A stretch of 40,377 nucleotides of DNA from Eubacteriales bacterium (GCA_030539285.1 JAUNSH010000025.1:1-40377); one strand, 5' to 3'. Shown: positions 23,817-33,255, counted from the first letter of the stretch. Translations and numbers: made by a program. The notes: generated by a model not told the origin, from the letters alone.

Positions 23817-25115
23817 ATGAAAGAGAAATTTAAACTCACGGCACTGGAAAAAAGCTGGGTCCTCTATGATGTGGGCAATTCCGCCTTCATCCTGATGGTA
23901 GCCACGCTGGTTCCCATTTTCTTTAACGCCCTGGCGAAAGACGCCGGGCTGAACGAAGACCTCTACCTGAGCTACTGGGGCTACGCAGGCTCCATCGCAA
24001 CCATTCTGGTTGCGATCCTCGGCCCCATCTGCGGCACGCTGGCGGACCGAAAGCTGAAAAAGCAATTCTTCCTGATCGCCATGCTAGTGGGCGCGGCGGG
24101 CTGCGCCGTGCTGGGCTTCGCCCCGGGCTGGCTGTCCTTCCTGTGCCTGTTTATTCTGGCCCGGGTGGGCTATTCTTCCAGCCTGGTGTTCTATGACTCC
24201 ATGCTGCCGGAGGTCACCACCGACCAGCGGATGGACAAGGTCTCCTCCATGGGCTACGCCTTCGGCTACATCGGCTCCGTGATCCCCTTCATCGTGTGCC
24301 TGATCCTGGTGCTGATGCCGGATACCTTCGGCCTGACCCAGGGCAGCGCCATGGTCATCGCTTTCCTGATCACCGCCATTTGGTGGATCGCCTGCACCGT
24401 CCCCCTGCTGCGGCGCTACCAGCAGACCGCTTTCGTCACCGCGGAAAAAAGTCCGCTCCTGGACTCCTTCCGGCAGCTGGGCCGCACCATCCGGGACGCC
24501 CGGAAGGAAAAGCACATTTTCCTGTACCTGCTGGCCTTTTTCTTCTTCATTGACGGCGTGTACACCATCATCGACATGGCGACCGCCTACGGCACCGCGC
24601 TGGGACTGGACACCACCGGGCTGCTTCTGGCTCTGCTTCTGACCCAGATCGTGGCCTTCCCCTGCTCCATCGCCTTCGGGCGGCTGTCGGCAAAGTACGA
24701 CACGGGTCTTCTGATCAAGGTATGCATCATTGCCTACACCTGTGTCGTCCTGTTTGCTGTGTTTCTGGTCAGCCAGTGGCAGTTCTGGGTTTTGGCGGTA
24801 CTGGTGGGTATGTTCCAGGGCGGCATCCAGGCCCTCAGCCGCAGCTACCTTGGCAGGATCATCCCGCCGGAGCACAGCGGCGAATTTTACGGCCTCATGG
24901 ATATTTTCGGCAAAGGCGCGTCCTTCGTGGGCATGACGCTGGTCTCCGTGGTCAGCCAGCTCACCGCCGGGGTGCAACTGAACATCTTCGGCCTGACCCT
25001 GCAGAATGAGAACATCGCCGTCTCCTCCCTGATCGTGCTGTTCATCATCGGCTACGTGCTGTTCTGCAAGGCGGATAAGCTGAACAAGCAGCGCGGAAAG
25101 GACATTGCGCAATGA
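23817..25115 (+). CDS. UMF1/Atg22-type major facilitator transporter
   Basis: This is a 12-helix MFS carrier, 432 aa. The N-terminus TALEKSWVLYDVGNSAFILMV and GPICGTLADRKLKKQFF are characteristic of the UMF1 group related to fungal Atg22 vacuolar amino-acid effluxers. Further features are a central loop at about 200-225, FIDGVYTIIDMATAYG and GRIIPPEHSGEFYGLMDIFGK in the second half. AGGAGA lies 12 bases before the ATG, a long spacing. The stop overlaps the next start as ATGA. Substrate unknown; export of a small metabolite is a family-based guess. Confidence 0.87.
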   Translation: MKEKFKLTALEKSWVLYDVGNSAFILMVATLVPIFFNALAKDAGLNEDLYLSYWGYAGSIATILVAILGPICGTLADRKLKKQFFLIAMLVGAAGCAVLGFAPGWLSFLCLFILARVGYSSSLVFYDSMLPEVTTDQRMDKVSSMGYAFGYIGSVIPFIVCLILVLMPDTFGLTQGSAMVIAFLITAIWWIACTVPLLRRYQQTAFVTAEKSPLLDSFRQLGRTIRDARKEKHIFLYLLAFFFFIDGVYTIIDMATAYGTALGLDTTGLLLALLLTQIVAFPCSIAFGRLSAKYDTGLLIKVCIIAYTCVVLFAVFLVSQWQFWVLAVLVGMFQGGIQALSRSYLGRIIPPEHSGEFYGLMDIFGKGASFVGMTLVSVVSQLTAGVQLNIFGLTLQNENIAVSSLIVLFIIGYVLFCKADKLNKQRGKDIAQ

Positions 25116-26700
25116 TAAACTGGATCCGCACACACCGTCTGTCCGCCGCCCAGGAGCTGGGGCAGGAGCCAAGTCTCCGGAAGGACCGGCGGCTGGTCTT
25201 CTGCCTGGTCACCGTGCTCCTGTGGGGTCTGGCTGCCCACAGCTATGGGTTCTTCAACTGTAATTTCTCCCACGATTCCCTGAACGCTTTCTATGCCACC
25301 CCCCGTGAAGACCAGTGGAAGCTGGAAAACGGCCGCTTTATCGTCCCGGTCTACCGGGCGCTGTTTCGGGGCAATTTCGCCCTGCCTTGGCTCATCGGCC
25401 TGCTGGCGCTGGTATTCATCGGCCTGAGCCTGTACCTGATGGCCAGAATGCTGAAGCTCCACAGCCCCCTGCTGCTGGTGCTGGCCGGCGGCATCATGAG
25501 CGTGAACCTGTCCATCATTGCCCAGACCGCGACCTATATCCACGAGCTGGACTGCAACTGCCTGGCCCTGCTGCTGGCGGTGGGCGCCGTATATCTGTGG
25601 TATTTCTACCGGGGATGGCTGCCCTTTTTGGGGAGCGCCGTGCTGGTTTTCCTGTCGCTCGGTATTTACCAGAGCTATTTTTCCGCCGCGGCGACTCTGA
25701 TGATCTTTCTGAGCCTGATGGGCCTGCTTCAGGGAGAGGATGTGGCCCGTGTCTTCCTGCGGGGACTTCGGGGCATCGCCATCCTGCTGACGGGTATCCT
25801 GGGATACTGCGTGTGCAGTGAGATCCTGTGCCGGCTCCTCCACGTGAGCGCCACCTATGAGATTTTCGAGCAGTCTGTCAACATTTTCCACGACCTGCCA
25901 AAACTGATCGGCGGAACCTATTCCAATTTTTTCCAGGCACTGAACAACCCCGCATACCCGGATGCCTTCCGGGTGGTGCTGTATCTGGTGGACTTTCTGC
26001 TGTTGGCGGAGCTGGCCTGTATCCTGTTCCGCCAGCGCAAAGAGCCTGTCCGCCTCCTTCTGACCGCCGCGCTGCTGGTCGTGCTGCCCTTTGTCATGGA
26101 CATCACCTTCCTGCTGGCCCAGGGCGATCAGGTCCACGATCTGACCTATTTTTCCGTTTGGCTGGTATGGCTGCTCTATCTGCTGGTCACCTTCCTCCCC
26201 ACCGCAAGTCCCGTGAAAGGGCGCTGGCCCAAGGTGGTCTGCGTCATTTTGGTGGCCATGATCCTGTGGCAGAACGTGGTGTTCGCCAATACCGCCTATA
26301 TGAAAAAGGAAGTGGCGGAAAAGGCCACCTACTCCACCATGACCCGGGTGCTGGACCGGATCGAGCAGCGGGAGGACTACGTTTACCGCGAGACCCCTGT
26401 GGCCTTTATCGGCACCGGCGGCGGTATCGCCTACCCCACCGAGTACGGAAATATGCACAAGCTGGTGGGTCTGCACCTGAATGATTCCATCGGTGTGGAT
26501 ACCCCCTTTGATTTCTACAACGCCATAAGGCCTACTTCCGGTATGTGATGGACTACTCCATCGTGCTGTGCGGAGAAAGCAAATGGCGGGAGCTGAAAAA
26601 CAGCGACCAGGTCGCGCAGATGCCCGCTTTCCCGGACCCGGACTGCATCGCCATGATCGACGGCGTTCTTGTCGTGAAGATGGGCGGCGAATCCGAATAA
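25112..26700 (+). pseudogene. GtrII-like membrane glucosyltransferase, frameshifted near the 3' end
   Basis: The protein has about ten to eleven membrane helices and an N-terminal loop FFNCNFSHDSLNAF with GRFIVPVYRALFRGNFALPW, the pattern of Glucos_trans_II (GtrII) proteins that add glucose to surface polymers from a lipid donor. The open frame stops at 26548 after 478 aa (ending IRPTSGM). The +1 frame continues without a break as AYFRYVMDYSIVLCGESKWREL...KMGGESE to TAA 26698-26700. A single lost C near 26523 (GCCCATAAG to GCCATAAG) would restore NAHKAYFRYV. Either the gene is newly inactivated, slips in a phase-variable way, or the base is a sequencing error. The start overlaps the MFS stop. 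Confidence 0.82.
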
Positions 26701-26704
26701 AAAA

Positions 26705-26741
26705 CATCCCCTTTTCCGTTTTTTTGCAGGAAAAGGGGATG
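26705..26741 (+). terminator. Terminator of the phospholipase-MFS-GtrII operon
   Basis: CATCCCCTTTTCC/GGAAAAGGGGATG is a perfect 13-bp stem with an 11-base loop, followed by ATTCTATTGTTTTCC. It starts right after the restored stop at 26700, which supports that stop as the real gene end. Confidence 0.8.
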
Positions 26742-26775
26742 ATTCTATTGTTTTCCAACTGACGCAGAAAGCCAG

Positions 26776-26844
26776 AAAATTGGATTTTGCTATACCGTAG
26801 GGCGGGGTCATGACCCCGCCCTACACATTCATAAATTCCAATTT
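26776..26844. repeat. Compact nested palindrome, copy C
   Basis: Outer arms AAAATTGGATTTT and AAATTCCAATTT enclose a perfect 28-bp palindrome (26797-26824) built from GTAGGGCGGGGTCA and its exact complement. It is copy B with the long loop removed, so only one core remains. It lies between converging genes. Confidence 0.82.
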
Positions 26845-26878
26845 CACGAGCTGCTGTGCAGGCACGATAACGATTCTT

Positions 26879-28645
26879 TTACTTTTTCTTCGCTGCCTTT
26901 GGCAGGGGCACCGCGAACCAGCGTTCGATCTGCATCTGCTTGGCTCTGGCGTCCATTTTCAGAGCGGTCTCCCGCATCAGTTCCCCCCACTCCTGGGCTG
27001 TGAGACGGCCGGAGTCGTCCCGGGTGTAGAGATAGGGACAGTGCTCCATTTTCCGCCGCCCGAAGGTATCCGCATAGGGGCGGATGATGCCCAGGGCCAG
27101 GGCATAGGGAGCCATGTTGAAGAAGTAATCCGGGTCGTTTTGCAAAAGCCTGCTGATGCTGTCCCGGGGCAGGTGCTTTAAGTACGCCCGCAGACCCAGG
27201 ACCTGTCCGGCGTCGTGACGCCCCAGATCGCTTCGGCGTCCCCCGTAAGCGGCGAAGAAGCCCAACACCCATTGACCCAGGGTGCAGCCCAGGGGGATCC
27301 AGACCTGTCCGCTGAGCAGGCCCAGCACCGTCCACAAAATCAGAACGACCAGACCGATGGCCACCGGCACCTTCCCCCGCAGGTGGGTGCAGTAGGCCAC
27401 GTCCTGCATGAGCCAGCCGGAAATCCAGCCGATAAAGCACAATATCACTGCCATGACCACCGCCAGCGCCAGCACACCGCTCATGTTCATAGCCACGCAC
27501 ACGCCGCAGGCGCCCTGGGCCAAACATCCCAAAATGCGGAAGATCTTCATATTGCCGGAGTTGCCCCGGTACATATTCCGCTCCATGGGCACCATGCCCG
27601 CCACCTTCCGGCACAGGGAGGCATACTGGTTTCCCGTAGCGTCCACCGCCTGGCGGCGGCTGAACAACAGGTTAAAGACCTTGTTTTCAAAGGCGCTGCG
27701 CTCGTTGCCCATGTCCATACGCTTGTGCAGGTACACCTTGTTCCCCTCCACGGCGATGAGCAGGTAGCCCAGCTGGGCCCAGGAGAACACCATCATGGTC
27801 AAATCACCGCCAGTCAGGGTCAGGCGGCAGCCCAGCTCGCCGGCGGTAATGCCCTCAGGGGCAGTAGAAGCGCGGCTGCGGTGAATGGGCCAGGTGCGCA
27901 GAGTCAGCAGCCAGTACAGCAGCGCCGCGCCGAAGAAGCCCAGAATGTAGGGAAGCTCCGGGTAGCCGTCCCGGACGTAGGTGCTGACCGTGGGGAACAT
28001 CTTATCCGGCACCACCATGGTCATGGTGACGCCCTCCCGGTCATTCATCACCGCCTTGGTGGAGCCGATGATCTGGCTGCCGGTGATGGGCAGGATGCTC
28101 AGGTCAGACTCGATACTCTCCTGCCGGTAGATACTGGTGAAGGTCGGGTCCAGGCCCACGCAATTGCTGGGCATAGTGATGGTGAAGTTCATGGACTCCA
28201 CCGGGTACTCAAAGCCGGACAGCAGGGGCACCGTCAGCACAAGCGCACGATTCGGCTTTTCCTTACCGGAGTCCACGGCGGACTGGTTGAGGGTGGTGAT
28301 CTTTACCGCCTCCGGCAGGGTGTAGCCGATGCGCACGGAGGCATCCCCCATGTAATCCTTGCTGATGCGGCTCAAATCCACCTGAAGGGCGGAAGCGGAG
28401 CGGGTGGCCGAGGCATTGGAGCCGTTGACGGTGATGTCTTTGGCATTCAGCGGCACAGGATAGGTCAGCTTGTCCAGCGCGGCTTCCAGCCGCAGATTGA
28501 CCGTAACGGTCACAAGGCACTCGCCCTCAGAGGTGACGGTGCACTGCATATCCACCTGGGTCGCGGCGGTTTCCGCGGAGACCGGCAGGCAGAAGACACC
28601 CGCCAGCAGGAGACACAATGTAAACAAAACCGCAAGGCGCTTCAC
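26879..28645 (-). CDS. DUF2207-like membrane protein with signal peptide
   Basis: The 588-aa protein starts with a signal peptide (VKRLAVLFTLCLLLAGVFCLPVSAE), then an extracellular beta-rich region to about residue 235 (LTYPVPLNAKDITVNGSN, RIGYTLPEAVKI). After one membrane helix (ILGFFGAALLYWLLTL) come a cytosolic segment, two helix pairs near 390-470 and a C-terminal soluble part with GLRAYLKHLPRDSISRLLQNDPDYFF, the conserved stretch of DUF2207 (YciQ-type) proteins. The start is GTG 28645 with AGGAGGGG upstream; extending to 28804 would lose the signal peptide. No function is established for the family. Confidence 0.85.
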   Translation of the reverse strand: MKRLAVLFTLCLLLAGVFCLPVSAETAATQVDMQCTVTSEGECLVTVTVNLRLEAALDKLTYPVPLNAKDITVNGSNASATRSASALQVDLSRISKDYMGDASVRIGYTLPEAVKITTLNQSAVDSGKEKPNRALVLTVPLLSGFEYPVESMNFTITMPSNCVGLDPTFTSIYRQESIESDLSILPITGSQIIGSTKAVMNDREGVTMTMVVPDKMFPTVSTYVRDGYPELPYILGFFGAALLYWLLTLRTWPIHRSRASTAPEGITAGELGCRLTLTGGDLTMMVFSWAQLGYLLIAVEGNKVYLHKRMDMGNERSAFENKVFNLLFSRRQAVDATGNQYASLCRKVAGMVPMERNMYRGNSGNMKIFRILGCLAQGACGVCVAMNMSGVLALAVVMAVILCFIGWISGWLMQDVAYCTHLRGKVPVAIGLVVLILWTVLGLLSGQVWIPLGCTLGQWVLGFFAAYGGRRSDLGRHDAGQVLGLRAYLKHLPRDSISRLLQNDPDYFFNMAPYALALGIIRPYADTFGRRKMEHCPYLYTRDDSGRLTAQEWGELMRETALKMDARAKQMQIERWFAVPLPKAAKKK

Positions 28646-29013
28646 TGCCGTCCCCTCCTTTCTGAAAAACGTACTATGTTCTGGTATTTTACCATGCGAA
28701 AGGGGAAAATGCAAGACAAAACAAAGGGCCGAAAAAGGCACAAAAAATGTCAGGCTTTCACCTGACAGGAAATCCCTATTCAACGGCAGATCTTCAAACC
28801 CCAAGCTGTACTGCGCCTCATCCGTCAGCCCTCAGGGCTGCCACCTTCCCCAAGGGGGGAGGCATCGGGACAGTTGCCGATACCGAGCGGTGCCCAATGG
28901 TGTTACGACAATAGACCGCCTTGCGCACGCATTGGCTGGCGGCCCTGCCGCCCAAAAGAAATGACCCTTGACTACCGTACCTTGTGATCAGTACGTTTTT
29001 GTGTAGTCAAGGG
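28646..29013. repeat. Noncoding spacer with two palindromic repeats
   Basis: No gene is seen. At 28826-28862 CAGCCCTCAGGGCTG and CCTTCCCCAAGGGGGG form hairpins; the second resembles the core of the 2417 element. At about 28968-29022 AGAAATGACCCTTGACTA and its exact complement TAGTCAAGGGTCATTTCT enclose a 25-base loop, which would end a minus-strand transcript coming from the gene relic at 29014. Confidence 0.6.
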
Positions 29014-29262
29014 TCATTTCTGTTCACTCTTATTATCTAACATCTTGGTTACCTCCGCATTCTGCAGATTGACGATTTCACCGATCTTTTTCCATTCCAC
29101 ATTCCCAGTTTTTTCATTTTGTCCCTTTGTGCGGGATGCTCTTACAGGTTGGAATTTCTTTCAATCGATAAACCGCCTGACCGTTTCCTCTGAAATGATA
29201 GGAATCCACTATCTTTGATTACTCTCAACAACTCTTCGTCCTTACTCTCTTTTCAGAAAAAA
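29014..29262 (-). pseudogene. Decayed small gene, 3' part readable
   Basis: On the minus strand the last 47 codons read KKFQPVRASRTKG...VEWKKIGEIVNLQ...VTKMLDNKSEQK and stop at 29014. Immediately upstream the frame has a stop (TGA), and pieces of protein-like sequence continue in shifted frames (SKDEELLRVIKDSGF, then ISEETVRRFID). The end of the frame and its flanks resemble a second relic at 38424-38521 (VKSMMLDTKSE). I do not recognise the protein family. AT content is higher than in the neighbouring core genes, which suggests it came with a mobile element. Confidence 0.5.
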
Positions 29263-29417
29263 CGGTGGAAGGAAATCTTTCTTTAGGAGAGGTGTTTTCC
29301 TTTTGTGACTATATATTATCATGGCGTTTTCACTTTTGCAAGACGTAATATTGTATAAATTCACCAATTTCTAGTTGTATAAAGCGCAGATTTCGGTCAT
29401 CATGTCAAGTCTCACTA

Positions 29418-29483
29418 TTGACGGTCAGCCCCATCTGTGCTAGAATAAATATGTTGGGCGGCTCAAAAGAGCCGCCATTTTTT
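29418..29483 (+). promoter_or_regulatory. Promoter followed directly by an intrinsic terminator, copy 1
   Basis: TTGACG (29418-29423) and TAGAAT (29441-29446) are 17 bases apart. The stem GGCGGCTC/GAGCCGCC (29457-29476) with loop AAAA and a T6 tract follows within 10 bases, so the transcript would be only about 30 nt. No gene follows on this strand. The arrangement is repeated at 38645-38709. Confidence 0.6.
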
Positions 29484-29488
29484 CTGTC

Positions 29489-29701
29489 CGTAGGGCGGGG
29501 CCATGACCCCGCCGACCACGTTCCGTTTTCGGATCACTGCGTTGAATGGGATTACTTCCCGGATTGACTGTATAGAATAGCCATACTCATTTCCCAAAAA
29601 CATTCAGCATCCCCTACCACAAGGTCGTCCAGCCTTTCCCTTTCAACAGACCCAGTCAAAATGGACAACCTGGTCGGCGGAGTCATGACTTAAGCCCTAC
29701 G
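29489..29701. repeat. Inverted-repeat element, CGTAGGG family, copy D (degraded)
   Basis: The left end CGTAGGGCGGGGCCATGACC and the right end GGCGGAGTCATGACTTAAGC with CCCTACG are inverted relatives. The left core has one mismatch and the right core several, so this copy is losing its palindrome. Its loop carries GCGTTGAATGGGATTAC, as in copy A. It fills the spacer before mnmG. Confidence 0.7.
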
Positions 29702-29729
29702 AAGCAGTGCTTATGGGGGATTCTCATGT

Positions 29730-31598
29730 TTATTTCTGCTCCAGATAAATCAGCAGCACCGCGATGTCCGCAGGGCTGACACCGGAAATGCGCCCCGCCT
29801 GTCCGATGGACACCGGGCGGATGGCGCTGAGCTTCTCCTGGGCTTCCAGCCGCAGGCCGGTGATGGAGCGGTAGTCGATATCCTCGGGAATGCGCCGGGC
29901 TTCCTCCCGCCGGAACTCCGCCACCTGCTTTTCCTGCCGGGTCAGATACCCGGCATACTTAATTTGAATCTCCACTTCCTCCGTCACCGCTCCCGGCAAG
30001 GCAGGACGCGCTATGTCAAAGGGCGCGATATCGGCGTAGCTCACCTGAGGACGGCGCAGAAGGTCGGCAAGGCGGGCGGAATTTGTCACCGGGGCAGAAC
30101 CTTTTTCTTCCAGCATAGCGTTCAGCCCGTCGGAAGCGGGCACACCGCTGGTTTCGAGACGATTTACCTCCCGGCGCACCTGCTCATACTTTTCCTCCAC
30201 TGCTTTCAGCCGTTCCATGGGCACAAGACCGATCTCCGCGCCGATGCGGGTCAGCCGCTGGTCGGCGTTGTCCTGCCGGTGGAGCAGGCGGTACTCGGAA
30301 CGGCTGGTCATGATGCGGTAAGGCTCCTCGGTGCCCTTGGTTACCAGGTCGTCGATGAGGGTGCCGATGTAGCTGGTATCCCGGGTAAGGATCATGGGCG
30401 GTTTGCCCAGTAGTTTCAAAGCCGCGTTGACACCCGCCACAAGGCCTTGGGCGGCAGCTTCCTCATAGCCGGAGGTGCCGTTGAACTGGCCCGCGCCGTA
30501 GAGACCGGACACTACCTTTGTTTCCAGCGTGGGCCTCAGCTGGGTGGGGTCCACGCACTCATATTCGATGGCGTAGGCCGGGCGCATCATCTCCGCGTGT
30601 TCCAGGCCAGGAATGGTCCGCAGCATGGCGATCTGCACGTCCTCCGGCAGGCTGCTGGAAAAGCCCTGAATGTACATTTCCTCCGTGTCCAGCCCACAAG
30701 GCTCGATAAAGAGCTGGTGCCGGGGCTTGTCGGCAAAGCGGACGATCTTCGTCTCGATGCTGGGGCAGTACCGGGGGCCGACGCCGGAAATGGTGCCGTC
30801 ATACATGGGGCTGCGGTGGAGGTTCTCCCGGATGATCCTGTGGGTCTCCTCGTTGGTGTAAGTCAGGTAGCACACCGCCGAATTGTTGGGCTTGTGCTCT
30901 GTGCGGAAGGAGAATGGCTCCACAGTCTCGTCTCCCGGCTGGATCTCCATTTTGGAAAAATCAATGCTGCGGCGGTTGACCCGCGGGGGCGTGCCGGTTT
31001 TGAACCGGCGCAGGGTCAGGCCCAGCGCTCTCAGATCATCCGCCAGCCCCACGCTGGGGTGCATCCCATCGGGGCCGGAGGGGATGACGCTTTCTCCTGT
31101 AATGACGGTGCTGTCCAGATAGGTGCCCGTGGCGATGACCACGGCCCTGGCGGCATATTCCGCTCCCAGCTGGGTGCGAACCCCGGTCACCGCCCCGTTC
31201 TCCGTGAGAACCGCCACGATTTGCGCCTGCTTCAGTTCCAGATTCTCCTGCAATTCCAGCACGTGCTTCATGTACTTCTGATATTCCCGGCGGTCAGCCT
31301 GTGCCCGCAGGGAGTGGACGGCGGGGCCTTTGCCCCGGTTCAGCATCCGGTACTGGATGCAGCAGTGGTCCGCCGCCACGCCCATTTCGCCGCCCAGCGC
31401 GTCCAGCTCCCGCACCAGATGGCCCTTGCCGGTGCCGCCGATGGCGGGGTTGCAGGGCATATTGCCCACCGCGTCCAGATTGATGGTAAAGAGGATGGTG
31501 TGCAGCCCCAGCCGTGCGGCAGCCAGAGCCGCTTCAATCCCCGCGTGACCCGCGCCGATGACGGCGACATCGCATCTTCCTCCATAGTATGTCGTCAT
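29730..31598 (-). CDS. mnmG: tRNA uridine-5-carboxymethylaminomethyl modification enzyme MnmG (GidA)
   Basis: MnmG uses FAD and a folate methylene donor and works with MnmE to modify the wobble uridine of several tRNAs. The 622-aa protein has full length. Its FAD-binding loop is [21 protein letters not shown] (about residues 9-29), with the signatures [17 protein letters not shown] (about 49-65) and FKTGTPPRV, then [20 protein letters not shown] near 445 and a C-terminal MnmE-binding part with [12 protein letters not shown]. The usual mnmE, rnpA and rsmG neighbours are absent; it is followed upstream by a nitroreductase and trmB on the same strand, 7 bases from the nitroreductase stop, so the three likely form an operon. 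Confidence 0.97.
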   Translation of the reverse strand: MTTYYGGRCDVAVIGAGHAGIEAALAAARLGLHTILFTINLDAVGNMPCNPAIGGTGKGHLVRELDALGGEMGVAADHCCIQYRMLNRGKGPAVHSLRAQADRREYQKYMKHVLELQENLELKQAQIVAVLTENGAVTGVRTQLGAEYAARAVVIATGTYLDSTVITGESVIPSGPDGMHPSVGLADDLRALGLTLRRFKTGTPPRVNRRSIDFSKMEIQPGDETVEPFSFRTEHKPNNSAVCYLTYTNEETHRIIRENLHRSPMYDGTISGVGPRYCPSIETKIVRFADKPRHQLFIEPCGLDTEEMYIQGFSSSLPEDVQIAMLRTIPGLEHAEMMRPAYAIEYECVDPTQLRPTLETKVVSGLYGAGQFNGTSGYEEAAAQGLVAGVNAALKLLGKPPMILTRDTSYIGTLIDDLVTKGTEEPYRIMTSRSEYRLLHRQDNADQRLTRIGAEIGLVPMERLKAVEEKYEQVRREVNRLETSGVPASDGLNAMLEEKGSAPVTNSARLADLLRRPQVSYADIAPFDIARPALPGAVTEEVEIQIKYAGYLTRQEKQVAEFRREEARRIPEDIDYRSITGLRLEAQEKLSAIRPVSIGQAGRISGVSPADIAVLLIYLEQK

Positions 31599-31605
31599 AA
31601 GTTTC

Positions 31606-32343
31606 TTACCTTTCGCACCAATCCCGCACCATTTCGGTGCAGGAACGGCTCATTTCCGCGCTAAAATCGCTGTTCCACTTCCGCTGGCAGAACCTTAGAA
31701 TGTAGTCCGCCAGTTCCTCCCCCGACTTTCCCTGCTGGGCTTCCAGCATCCGGGGCATCTGGGCAGACTTCTCCAAATCGTAGCCATTTTCGTGCACCAG
31801 CGCCGTCACCGAATGCCGGGGCGGCTTGGGGCGGCGCAGCTGCTGCTCCGTGGGATAGCCCAGGCAGAGCATGGCGGCGGGAACCACGTATTTTGGAAGA
31901 TTCAGAAGTTTTTTGTGGTATTCATAGTTTTCCGTGATGTCGCCAATGTAGCAGCTGCCAAGGCCCAGAGAGTGGGCGGCAACTGCCGCGTTCTGGGCGG
32001 CGATCAGGGCATCGGCCTCCGCAAGGAACAAGTCGCCCATGTCGGGCTTGCGAACTTCATCCACATATTGGCAGAACACATCATACCAGCGGCGGTAGTC
32101 GGCGCAGAAGATTAGCACCATGGGGGCCTTGGCGATGAAGGGCTGGTCGTCGCAGCTTTTCGCCAGCGACGCCTTTTTCTCCGGGTCGGTAACGTCCAGG
32201 ATCGTGTACAGGGCCATATTTCCCGCCGTGGGAGCCTGAATGGCCGCTTCCAGAATGGCACGCTTCACCTCCGGCTCCACCGGGCGGTCTTCGTAAACAC
32301 GGACGGACTTCCGCTGGTGGAGCTGACGTAAAACCTCGTTCAT
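31606..32343 (-). CDS. Nitroreductase family flavoprotein
   Basis: This is an FMN-dependent NAD(P)H oxidoreductase, 245 aa, of the NfsA/FRP-like group. It starts [20 protein letters not shown], with the phosphate-binding Arg and Ser, then [14 protein letters not shown], a central [11 protein letters not shown] and [18 protein letters not shown], followed by a His-containing C-terminal region. The substrate is unknown. ATG 32343 overlaps the trmB stop (ATGA), and the frame extension to 32400 was rejected because it runs into trmB. It is coupled to trmB and 7 bases from mnmG, a position that probably reflects shared expression and not shared chemistry. Confidence 0.9.
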   Translation of the reverse strand: MNEVLRQLHQRKSVRVYEDRPVEPEVKRAILEAAIQAPTAGNMALYTILDVTDPEKKASLAKSCDDQPFIAKAPMVLIFCADYRRWYDVFCQYVDEVRKPDMGDLFLAEADALIAAQNAAVAAHSLGLGSCYIGDITENYEYHKKLLNLPKYVVPAAMLCLGYPTEQQLRRPKPPRHSVTALVHENGYDLEKSAQMPRMLEAQQGKSGEELADYILRFCQRKWNSDFSAEMSRSCTEMVRDWCER

Positions 32344-33026
32344 TCCGCGTTCTCCTGAGATTTCTTCTTTTCCTCCGGGGGCAGGATAAAGGGTTTGCAC
32401 ACCACCTCGCAGCGGTTGATGGGGGTGCCGAGGGCGTGGAATTTTTCCTCGTAGCCCGTCATGATGCCCACGATACCGTCCTTGTGAAGGTCACGGGTCA
32501 GGTTCTTCACTTCCAGACCGCAGGCCGCGAATTCCTCCAGAGAATACTCAAACAATGGCGCGTTGTCGGTCTTGAAGTGCAGCTCGCCGCCCTCCCGGAC
32601 AACCCGGCAGTACTTATCCAGAAAGCCTCGGTGGGTCAGGCGGCGCTTGGCGTTCTTCTTCCGGGGCCAGGGGTCGGGGAAGTTGATGAACAGCCGGTCA
32701 ATTTCGCCGGGGGCAAAAATTTCCTCCATGTTCGCCACATCCATGTCGATGAAAAACACGTTGGTCAGCCCCATGTCCCGGGCTTTCTCCATGGCCACCA
32801 CCATTGCCTCCCGGCAGCGCTCCACGGCAATCAGCAGCACATCGGGGTTGGCCTGCGCCGTCTCGGCGGTAAACTTGCCCTTGCCGCAGCCAACCTCCAC
32901 CCACAGCGCGGTGCACTCCGGCTTCAGCTCCCGCCAGTGGCCCTTCCGGGCCTCCGGTTCCGTGACCCGGTAGGCGGCACATTTCTCCGTCCGCGGCTCT
33001 AAATTGCGCATTCTTCTCATTCTCAT
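32340..33026 (-). CDS. trmB: tRNA (guanine-46-N7)-methyltransferase
   Basis: TrmB methylates N7 of guanine 46 in the tRNA variable loop using SAM. The 228-aa protein is complete: an N-terminal Arg-rich RMRRMRNLEP, the SAM loop VEVGCGKGKFTAETAQANPD (about residues 46-65), the acidic VFFIDMDVANM, and the catalytic FINFPDPWPRKKNAKRRLTHRGFL. It continues with GGELHFKTDN and ends with a Lys/Glu-rich tail. GGAGGAAAGAAT precedes ATG 33026. It is the first gene of the trmB-nitroreductase-mnmG operon. Confidence 0.95.
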   Translation of the reverse strand: MRMRRMRNLEPRTEKCAAYRVTEPEARKGHWRELKPECTALWVEVGCGKGKFTAETAQANPDVLLIAVERCREAMVVAMEKARDMGLTNVFFIDMDVANMEEIFAPGEIDRLFINFPDPWPRKKNAKRRLTHRGFLDKYCRVVREGGELHFKTDNAPLFEYSLEEFAACGLEVKNLTRDLHKDGIVGIMTGYEEKFHALGTPINRCEVVCKPFILPPEEKKKSQENAE

Positions 33027-33113
33027 ATTCTTTCCTCCAAAAGGGCGGCTTTCTCCGCATTTTTGCCCTATATTATAGCAGACAGGGGAACCTAAGTCAA
33101 ATTAAAGTATTTT

Positions 33114-33173
33114 TCATCCTTCCAGCGCCTCCCGCAGCTTTCCAAGTGCCCGTTTCTCGATTCTGGAAACATT
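33114..33173 (-). pseudogene. 3' relic of a sporulation sigma factor, SigK-like
   Basis: The minus strand reads NVSRIEKRALGKLREALEG and then stop at 33114. The motif SYVSRIEKRALxK is the end of the region 4 helix-turn-helix in SigK and close relatives, where it is normally preceded by GISRS. Here the match begins abruptly: upstream of Asn the frame gives RRW and then a stop. Only about 19 codons remain, and no other part of the gene is in the window. A hairpin TGCCCGG/CCGGGCA (33196-33225) follows at the break. It marks the left border of the AT-rich block. Confidence 0.55.
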
Positions 33174-33255
33174 CCACCGCCGCTAATGTAAACGATGCCC
33201 GGAGAGTCTAAGCACTCACCGGGCACCGAGTATTCAACTGCACAGCGACCATTCA

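Noticed and set aside
25052..26758. 568-codon minus-strand frame opposite the GtrII-like gene
   Set aside because: His/Gln-rich shadow composition with no motif; the plus strand has a coherent membrane protein, overlapping starts and a terminator.
13353..29701. Repeated CGTAGGG elements as a CRISPR array
   Set aside because: Copies are scattered in separate intergenic sites with no regular repeat-spacer spacing and no cas genes.
28646..29730. A possible tRNA or rRNA gene in the large spacer
   Set aside because: Only simple hairpins are visible; no cloverleaf, CCA end or rRNA-like stretch was found.
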